Shown: one piece after another, positions 58,403 to 64,000 of the stretch
How the letters are laid out: the number at the start of each line of letters is the position of its first letter
Position numbering within the stretch: the first letter of the stretch is position 1
Position numbers and translations under genes: made by a program
Assembly (NCBI RefSeq): GCF_020171985.1
Contig: NZ_JAIVAL010000001.1
Location: forward strand, 186,001 to 250,000
Reading direction: 5' to 3'
Source of the DNA: Halobacillus halophilus
Lineage (GTDB): Bacteria; Bacillota; Bacilli; Bacillales; Halobacillaceae
Length of the DNA: 64,000 nt
The notes under the pieces: model-generated
What the model saw: the letters and a program-made list of their open reading frames with translations, nothing else
Databases searched by the model: none
What the model was told of the DNA's origin: nothing

Positions 58403-60412
58403 ATGGCAAACAGCCTTGAACAAACTTCAATAAATACGATCCGAACACTCACAATCGATGCCGTTGAAAAAGCAAGCTCTGGTCATCCAGGAATGCCAAT
58501 GGGAGCAGCTCCTATGGCGTATACCCTTTGGACAAAGTTTATGGACCACAATCCTAAGAATTCTGACTGGTTTAACCGCGACCGCTTCGTACTATCAGCG
58601 GGGCACGGGTCTATGCTTTTATATAGCCTGCTGCATTTATCAGGATACAATGTGACGATCGATGATCTTAAATCTTTCCGTCAATGGGACTCTAAAACTC
58701 CAGGGCATCCTGAATACGGACATACAGATGGGGTGGAAGCAACTACGGGCCCACTTGGTCAAGGTTTATCCATGGCGACCGGTATGGCAATGGCTGAAGC
58801 TCACTTAGGTGCTAAATACAATCGTGAGAACTATAACGTAGTGGATCATTACACTTTTGCTATTTGTGGTGATGGTGATTTAATGGAAGGTGTTTCCCAG
58901 GAAACTGCTTCTTTAGCAGGTCACCTTGGACTTGGCAAATTAGTCGTTTTGTATGATTCAAATGATATTTCTTTAGATGGAGATTTAGACCGTTCCTTTA
59001 GTGAAAGCGTTGAAAAGCGCTATGAAGCATATGGCTGGCAAGTTATTCGTGTCGAGGACGGAACAGATACCGAAGAAATTGCAAACGCGATTCAAAAAGC
59101 CAAGCAGAACACGGATCAACCAACGATGATCGAAGTTAAAACAGTAATTGGCTACGGCTCACCAAATAAATCTGGCAAGTCTGCTTCTCACGGGGCTCCC
59201 CTTGGAGAAGAAGAAGTTACTGCAGCGAAAGCTCATTATGAGTGGGAGCATGAAGAACTATTTCATGTACCAGAGGAAGTATATCAGGATTTCAATGAAA
59301 AAGTTCAACAAAATGGAGAAGAGAAAGAACAATCCTGGAATGAACTTATGAAACAGTATAAAGAAAGCTACCCTGAACTGGCTGCAGAACTTGAAGCGGC
59401 TATTAAAGGAGAGCTTCCTGAAGGATGGAAGCAAGAACTTCCAACCTATCAAGCAGGTGAAGACAGCCCGGCAACTCGTGCTGCGTCAGGTGATGTTATT
59501 AATGCTCTTTCCGCTAAAGTTCCATATTTCTTCGGAGGAAGCTCAGACTTGGCAGGTTCAAACAAAACAACTGTAAAAGAAGAGGAAGATTTCTCTCGCA
59601 ACAACTATGCCGGCCGAAATATCTGGTTTGGCGTAAGAGAATTTGCAATGGCCGCAGCTTTAAATGGTATGGCCTTACATGGTGGACTTAAAGTTTATGG
59701 CGGAACATTCTTTGTATTTAGTGACTACCTGAGACCAGCACTGCGTCTTTCTGCACTAATGAATCTTCCGGTAAACTATGTCTTTACCCACGACTCTGTA
59801 GCTGTAGGAGAAGATGGACCAACTCATGAGCCAATTGAGCAATTGCCATCTCTTCGTGCAATGCCAAATCTTTCCGTAATCCGTCCCGCTGATGGGAATG
59901 AAACCAGTGCGGCATGGCAGTTGGCTTTAGAATCTAATACCACTCCAAATGCGCTAGTATTAACTCGTCAGGGTCTTCCAACACTTGAAGGCACGGCAGA
60001 AAACGCTTATGAAGGGGTTAAGCATGGTGCGTATATTTTGAGTGATTCTGATAAGGAAGAGCCAGATGCCATTTTATTAGCTTCAGGATCTGAAGTACAA
60101 TTAATTGTTAAAGCACAAGATGAACTTAAGAAAAAAGGATATGACGTTCGCGTCGTAAGTATTCCTTCTTTCGATCGATTTAATGCTCAAAGCAGAGACT
60201 ATCAAGAGAGCATCCTTCCTTCCGGCGTTCGTAAACGTCTAGCTGTAGAGATGGCTGCATCATTTGGCTGGGAACGCTACGTAGGCCTCGACGGTACGGT
60301 GCTCGGCATCGACCGCTTTGGAGCTTCAGCCCCAGGTGATACAATCATCGAAAACTTTGGGTTTACTGTAGACAATGTAGTTAAACACGCTGAGAACCTA
60401 ATGAACGCCTAA
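58403..60412 (+). CDS. tkt: Transketolase
   Basis: Transketolase moves two-carbon units between sugar phosphates in the pentose phosphate pathway. The 669-residue protein has [18 protein letters not shown] near residue 27, the thiamine diphosphate motif [12 protein letters not shown] near 155 extending to NDISLDG, and [18 protein letters not shown] near 465. ATG at 58403 follows AAAGGGGAAAG. It is a single-gene unit following the SOS operon, as in B. subtilis. Confidence 0.97.
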   Translation: MANSLEQTSINTIRTLTIDAVEKASSGHPGMPMGAAPMAYTLWTKFMDHNPKNSDWFNRDRFVLSAGHGSMLLYSLLHLSGYNVTIDDLKSFRQWDSKTPGHPEYGHTDGVEATTGPLGQGLSMATGMAMAEAHLGAKYNRENYNVVDHYTFAICGDGDLMEGVSQETASLAGHLGLGKLVVLYDSNDISLDGDLDRSFSESVEKRYEAYGWQVIRVEDGTDTEEIANAIQKAKQNTDQPTMIEVKTVIGYGSPNKSGKSASHGAPLGEEEVTAAKAHYEWEHEELFHVPEEVYQDFNEKVQQNGEEKEQSWNELMKQYKESYPELAAELEAAIKGELPEGWKQELPTYQAGEDSPATRAASGDVINALSAKVPYFFGGSSDLAGSNKTTVKEEEDFSRNNYAGRNIWFGVREFAMAAALNGMALHGGLKVYGGTFFVFSDYLRPALRLSALMNLPVNYVFTHDSVAVGEDGPTHEPIEQLPSLRAMPNLSVIRPADGNETSAAWQLALESNTTPNALVLTRQGLPTLEGTAENAYEGVKHGAYILSDSDKEEPDAILLASGSEVQLIVKAQDELKKKGYDVRVVSIPSFDRFNAQSRDYQESILPSGVRKRLAVEMAASFGWERYVGLDGTVLGIDRFGASAPGDTIIENFGFTVDNVVKHAENLMNA

Positions 60413-60422
60413 AGATCATATA

Positions 60423-60456
60423 AACAAGCTGTCGGTATATCCGGCAGCTTGTTTTA
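60423..60456 (+). terminator. tkt terminator
   Basis: AACAAGCTGTCGG pairs with CCGGCAGCTTGTT (one G-U) around a five-base loop and is followed by TT and an AT-rich stretch. Confidence 0.8.
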
Positions 60457-60864
60457 TATATAACCTCCGGGTAGTGAACAGCGCACGTATCGATAGATAA
60501 GTTTAAAATTATTCTCCATAAACTTCTCACACATTCTGAGGTAAAATAAGATAGTTGATGGATAAAAAATTACCTATCAGCTTCGTTTCCGTTGTTCGAT
60601 AAAAACTCACAATATGATATAATAGATAATAAGAATTATTGTTGTCTTTTTCAGTGTGAAAGTCTGTGGCAGACAGATAATGTCGTGTTTAAGCCATTAT
60701 AGGATGTCTTCCCGCTCATTTTTTAACGTCGACTGGACGAAGATCATTATGGCTGGGTATTCCCATTGGCAGGCGAAAGTTTATTATCGTAAACGACTAT
60801 TGTATTTCTGTGGACCATTTACTATACTGTTATGGGAGATAACACGAAGGAGGAAGACGAAGAC
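60457..60864. other. Gap between tkt and yneF without a supported gene
   Basis: About 400 bases where I recall sirA in B. subtilis. No frame here has a convincing ribosome site or looks like SirA. A TATAAT at 60618-60623 with a weak -35 (TTCGAT, 17 bases before) may start the yneF transcript, which would then have a leader of roughly 230 bases. No RNA structure was recognised. Confidence 0.45.
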
Positions 60865-61089
60865 ATGACTTTGGGTATTATATGGGTTATCGTCATTGCT
60901 GTACTCACTCTCATCGGAGGAGTAGCTCTTGGCTTTTTCATTGCCAGAAAGTATATGATGAACTATTTGAAGAAAAACCCGCCAATTAATGAGCAAATGC
61001 TTCGCACATTGATGATGCAGATGGGACAGAAGCCATCGCAGAAGAAGATTAATCAAATGATGCGTTCCATGAACAATCAAATGAAATAA
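60865..61089 (+). CDS. yneF: YneF family membrane protein
   Basis: This 74-residue protein has one N-terminal membrane helix followed by the highly conserved [20 protein letters not shown] and [16 protein letters not shown] segments of the YneF/UPF0154 family. Function unknown. I start it at the ATG at 60865, 10 bases after GAAGGAGGA, because family members begin there; the longer frame from 60832 runs through the ribosome site. Confidence 0.95.
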   Translation: MTLGIIWVIVIAVLTLIGGVALGFFIARKYMMNYLKKNPPINEQMLRTLMMQMGQKPSQKKINQMMRSMNNQMK

Positions 61090-61096
61090 TCAAAAT

Positions 61097-61135
61097 AAAG
61101 CCTTCTTTCTGTTTAAGGAAAGAAGGCTTTTCTTA
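61097..61135 (+). terminator. yneF terminator
   Basis: AAAGCCTTCTTT and AAAGAAGGCTTT form a perfect 12-bp stem with a ten-base loop, followed by TCTT. Confidence 0.85.
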
Positions 61136-61229
61136 TGGTTCAGTTAATCTAAAGTTCACACTTGATTCATCGTTTTTTCAAATACGGTTTGATACAATAG
61201 TGATCTAGTATAATTTTGGAGGAAGCATT

Positions 61230-61934
61230 ATGTCAGAAATAAATATATTTATTGCCTTCGGGGCCGGTTTCTTATCATTTATATCTCCGTGTGTACTTCC
61301 CTTATACCCTGCATTCCTATCGTACATAACAGGAATGAGTGTAAGTGAGTTAAAAGAAGAAAACGCCATGCTGAAGCGGAAAAGCTTATTGCACACGATA
61401 TCATTTTTAATAGGGTTTACTACAATTTTTCTAGTGCTAGGGTTTTCAGGATCCTTTTTATCTCAGTTTCTTATCCAAAATGATACCATCATAAGGCGGT
61501 TAGGAGCTATTTTAATTATTTTCTTCGGTTTTGTAATCATTGGGGTATTCAATTTCCAATTCTTAATGAAAGATCGAAAAATATCTTTTAAAAATAGACC
61601 TGCAGGCTTTATTGGCTCTTTTCTAATTGGACTAACTTTTTCTTTAGGTTGGACCCCCTGTACAGGTCCAATTTTGTCAGCTGTTTTAGTTTTAGCTGCT
61701 GATAGTCCTGAATTATTTATGGTTATGATGCTTGCCTATTCACTCGGCTTTTCAGTTCCTTTCTTAGTACTATCCTTCTTTGTAGGAAAACTAAACTGGG
61801 TAAGAAAGCACAGTGGCACTATTGTGAGAGTAGGTGGTTATATTATGATTATGATGGGAATCGCTTTATATTTTGACTGGATGACAGCCTTGACGTCTTA
61901 TTTAGTTGGTTTATTTGGATTTCAGGGCTTTTAA
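61230..61934 (+). CDS. ccdA: Cytochrome c biogenesis protein CcdA
   Basis: CcdA carries reducing equivalents across the membrane to thioredoxin-like partners in cytochrome c and spore cortex assembly. The 234-residue protein has six membrane helices and the two redox cysteines in SPCVLPLYP (Cys 21) and GWTPCTGPI (near 145). ATG at 61230 follows TGGAGGAAG. It begins the ccdA-yneI-ccdC group known from B. subtilis. Confidence 0.95.
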   Translation: MSEINIFIAFGAGFLSFISPCVLPLYPAFLSYITGMSVSELKEENAMLKRKSLLHTISFLIGFTTIFLVLGFSGSFLSQFLIQNDTIIRRLGAILIIFFGFVIIGVFNFQFLMKDRKISFKNRPAGFIGSFLIGLTFSLGWTPCTGPILSAVLVLAADSPELFMVMMLAYSLGFSVPFLVLSFFVGKLNWVRKHSGTIVRVGGYIMIMMGIALYFDWMTALTSYLVGLFGFQGF

Positions 61935-62001
61935 GAAATGGATTTTGAAGAAACTTTATATTATGATGAATTCAGGAATAAAACAGTAAAGGAGTATGAA
62001 T

Positions 62002-62430
62002 ATGACCCGCACCAATGACATTATTTTACGAGCTACCACTACACTAATCGCGTTTATTATTTTAGGATTTTCCATTTACTTGTTCTTTGCTGGACACAAT
62101 GCCCCGGGAGGCGGTTTTATCGGCGGTTTAATGACTTCCGCTGCTTTTGTACTTATGTATATGGCGTATGGCATACGTTCTATGGAAAAGATACTGCCGA
62201 TTAACTTTCGCTATATCATTCCTGCTGGATTAATCATTGCTTTAGGAACAGGCATTGGTTCATTTATTTTTGGTCAGCCTTTTTTGAGTCAAACATACGC
62301 TTACTTTCAACTTCCAATCCTAGGTAAAACGGAACTTGCCACAGCCTTACTGTTTGATCTGGGTGTGTATCTAACGGTTGTTGGTATAACAATGACTATT
62401 ATACTGACAATTGCAAATGATCGAAGTTGA
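62002..62430 (+). CDS. Orphan Mrp-type Na+/H+ antiporter subunit B
   Basis: This 142-residue membrane protein matches MrpB/MnhB: GHNAPGGGFIGGLM near residue 31, FQLPILGKTELATAL near 103 and VYLTVVGITMTI near the end, with four hydrophobic segments. MrpB normally works only inside the seven-subunit MrpABCDEFG complex, but no other mrp gene is near. Perhaps it is a duplicate subunit for a complex encoded elsewhere. ATG at 62002 is 7 bases after AAAGGAG; the ATG at 61996 is too close to it. Confidence 0.9.
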   Translation: MTRTNDIILRATTTLIAFIILGFSIYLFFAGHNAPGGGFIGGLMTSAAFVLMYMAYGIRSMEKILPINFRYIIPAGLIIALGTGIGSFIFGQPFLSQTYAYFQLPILGKTELATALLFDLGVYLTVVGITMTIILTIANDRS

Positions 62431-62450
62431 GATGTTGAAGGGGAGTTTGT

Positions 62451-62799
62451 ATGGCTCGGATACTAGGCCAAGTTTGCACGCTTGACGCTTACGAATATTT
62501 TTCAAAAAGCGAATCACGAAGTTGTAGGAGAAGCGGCAGATGGTAAAAAAGCGGTAGAGTTGCATCTTGAGCTTCAGCCAGATCTGACAACCATGGACGT
62601 TACCATGCCCGGGATGAACGGGCTTGAAGCTCTTATACAAATTAAGACTCAGTCCCAGCATGCCAAAGTGGTGATGTGTTCTGCTATGGGTCAGCAAAAA
62701 TTGATTGTTGAACCGATAGAAAAAGGTGCTAAAGATTTCATTGCTAAACCATTTGATGAAAGAATGGTACTCGAAGCCATTGAACGTGTGTTAAGTTAG
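62451..62799 (+). pseudogene. yneI: CheY-like response regulator YneI, frameshifted
   Basis: A start with good ribosome site (AAGGGGAG) begins MARIL at 62451, exactly as in single-domain response regulators. After 62465 the frame changes: the continuation FARLTLTNIFQKANHEVVGEA is read one frame over. The expected VVDD between them is missing, as if 11 bases were lost. Frame one then stops within 32 codons. The rest is intact to 62799, with the phosphoryl aspartate in TTMDVTMPGMNG and the lysine in AKPFDE. Use of a TTG at 62482 would give a 105-residue fragment without the first strand and acidic pocket. A sequencing error is possible. Confidence 0.72.
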
Positions 62800-62827
62800 G
62801 TACGGACGATCAGAAAAGAAAGTGTGA

Positions 62828-63301
62828 ATGTTTATGTTTTGGTTAATAGCAAGTACACTGGTTGCGGCGTGTATGGCTACTGCTATGATTTTTATTAGAA
62901 TGAGGGCAGCCAGGCAGCCGGCCAGTATAAAAAAAATCATTCTCCCGCCGTTTTTTATGAGTACTGGTGCTTTTATGTTCATTTTTCCTGCTTTCCGGCT
63001 GGAGTGGACCCAGGTGATTGAAGCTGTATCAGTAGGAATGCTTTTTTCAATCTTTTTGATTCGCACTTCCAAATTGGAGGTGCGAGAGGGTGATATCTAT
63101 CTTAAACCATCTAAAGCGTTTGTATTTATCTTATTCGGGTTACTCATTCTACGCGTTATCCTGAAATTAATAATCGGACAAACCATTTCCTTCGGTGAAA
63201 CGAGCGGAATGTTCTTTTTACTTGCTTTAGGAATGATTCTTACCTGGAGGCTCGCTATGCTCCGGCAATATTTGCGGCTTGAAAAATCGATAGAAACATA
63301 A
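62828..63301 (+). CDS. ccdC: CcdC family membrane protein
   Basis: This 157-residue protein of the DUF1453/CcdC family has four hydrophobic segments and the motif FFMSTGAFMFIFPAFRLEW near residue 41. B. subtilis CcdC (YneJ) was named for its position beside ccdA and is not essential for cytochrome c assembly. Two close ATG codons (62828, 62834) leave the start uncertain by two residues and neither has a strong ribosome site. Confidence 0.88.
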   Translation: MFMFWLIASTLVAACMATAMIFIRMRAARQPASIKKIILPPFFMSTGAFMFIFPAFRLEWTQVIEAVSVGMLFSIFLIRTSKLEVREGDIYLKPSKAFVFILFGLLILRVILKLIIGQTISFGETSGMFFLLALGMILTWRLAMLRQYLRLEKSIET

Positions 63302-63336
63302 AAGAAGACCCGGCAGATGGTGTGCCGGGTCTTCTT
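63302..63336. terminator. Bidirectional hairpin between ccdC and yneK
   Basis: AAGAAGACCCGGCA and TGCCGGGTCTTCTT form a perfect 14-bp stem with a seven-base loop between two converging genes. T-rich arms serve both directions, although no long T run follows. Confidence 0.75.
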
Positions 63337-63763
63337 AACGATCAAATAATGGCTGATATGGTTCCAGATCGATATCTTTCTCTTCAAGTTTTTTAATTAA
63401 AAATTTATGATCCCGTTTGGGAGTTGCTAAAATATAACCTTCAATAATCACTTCTTGGGTTATTTTTTTCCGTCTTTTTTCCAAAGCTACCTGACCAATT
63501 CTTCCGGCAATTTTCTGCCGGGCTACGTCACGAAATAATTCTGGAACCGGAGAAACTAACTCTTCTAAGAGATCCTTTTGTTCCTGTGTCCACATCTTAC
63601 GTGTTTTATCCACGTAGTATTCTTCCCAGTCAATGATCGATTTCCCGTCTTCTTTAGGGAGCCGTTTTAAGAACTTACGAAACATAAAGAAGCCGCCGAT
63701 CCCCATTAACGTAATTAAAACAACGGTCCAAGCAACGATAAAAAGGGCAAATCCGCCTGACAT
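63335..63763 (-). CDS. yneK: DUF2621 family membrane protein YneK
   Basis: This 142-residue protein has one N-terminal membrane helix (residues 5-27) and a conserved soluble part with LPKEDGKSIIDWEEYYVDKT and ARQKIAGRIGQVALE, matching YneK. Function unknown. I choose the ATG at 63763, five bases after AGGTGAT on the minus strand; an upstream ATG at 63784 has no ribosome site. It converges on ccdC, as in B. subtilis. Confidence 0.9.
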   Translation of the reverse strand: MSGGFALFIVAWTVVLITLMGIGGFFMFRKFLKRLPKEDGKSIIDWEEYYVDKTRKMWTQEQKDLLEELVSPVPELFRDVARQKIAGRIGQVALEKRRKKITQEVIIEGYILATPKRDHKFLIKKLEEKDIDLEPYQPLFDR

Positions 63764-63800
63764 ATTATCACCTGTTTCATTCATATATAAACTTACTTTA

Positions 63801-63829
63801 ATTATAAGAGGAACCTCCAGGAAATACAA
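63801..63829 (-). promoter_or_regulatory. yneK promoter
   Basis: On the minus strand TTGTAT (63829-63824) and TATAAT (63806-63801) are 17 bases apart, about 40 bases before the yneK start. Confidence 0.65.
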
Positions 63830-63986
63830 GAACGTTGACAACGAAAAGAAGGATGCTACTTGTACTATTCCAAGGATAAGTCGAAATATAAAAAATAGTG
63901 TCTAATTATTTTACTTATAAATCGTTTTCATTTACAATAAGGGGTGCAGATTTGTGAACTTATCCAATTAAAGGTCGCAAATGTAC

Positions 63987-63992
63987 TATAAT
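63987..63992 (+). promoter_or_regulatory. Possible -10 box of a gene beyond the window
   Basis: TATAAT near the right edge suggests a rightward promoter for the next gene, with no clear -35 within the usual distance. The stretch 63842-64000 holds no gene. Confidence 0.3.
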
Positions 63993-64000
63993 TGGGGAAT

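Noticed and set aside
60656-60868. A 70-codon frame between tkt and yneF, considered as a sirA remnant
   Set aside because: The GTG start has no ribosome site, the sequence does not resemble SirA, and the frame runs into the yneF start.

Overview
The window is a stretch of a Firmicutes chromosome from the family Bacillaceae. Gene order follows the Bacillus subtilis segment running from rimP-nusA to yneK almost gene for gene. Sporulation genes (spoIIIE, spoVFAB, spoVS, cotE, spoVK, ymxH) show a spore former. The moderately AT-rich sequence and protein sequences recognisably diverged from B. subtilis suggest a halophilic genus such as Halobacillus or a relative; the genus is inference. I found no rRNA, tRNA, CRISPR array, transposase or prophage.

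Layout. 1-7040: translation operon rimP-nusA-rnpM-ylxQ-infB-ylxP-rbfA-truB-ribF-rpsO. 7121-12310: pnp, ylxY, ymxH and the dipicolinate synthase pair dpaAB. 12412-16668: aspartate/lysine operon asd-dapG-dapA, then tepA-ylzJ. 16849-19158: spoIIIE. 19351-25032: a GntR regulator and a four-gene nucleoside-type ABC transporter with a perfect cre site in front. 25173-32588: ymfF-ymfH-ymfI, ymfJ, ymfK, rodZ-like ymfM, pgsA, cinA. 32758-39373: recA, rny, ymdB, spoVS, tdh-kbl. 39535-47005: miaB, ymcA, cotE, mutS-mutL. 47061-47792: two minus-strand genes, a zinc-ribbon protein and an XRE regulator with a regular operator array. 47979-54730: miaA-hfq-spoVK-hflX-ynbB-glnR-glnA. 54775-56042: a small accessory patch with an excisionase-like HTH gene and a 47-residue basic protein. 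56284-58224: the SOS locus, with lexA divergent from a 31-codon membrane micropeptide, yneB and ynzC. 58403-63763: tkt, yneF, ccdA, a stray mrpB, a frameshifted cheY-like yneI, ccdC, and yneK on the minus strand.

Most of the window is conserved core genome. The points that depart from expectation are: (1) a RibF whose riboflavin-kinase domain has lost its signature residues; (2) four 17-bp operators at exactly 22-bp spacing in front of the XRE gene; (3) a LexA-controlled 31-residue membrane peptide where the cell-division inhibitor yneA should be; (4) a response regulator gene with an apparent 11-base deletion through its acidic pocket; (5) an orphan Mrp antiporter subunit B; (6) three tandem heptamers in front of the GntR gene, and a cre site plus a possible leader peptide in front of the transporter. 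mlpA, rnjB and sirA, which I recall at the matching B. subtilis positions, are missing here. No multi-gene novel defence or biosynthetic system is evident.
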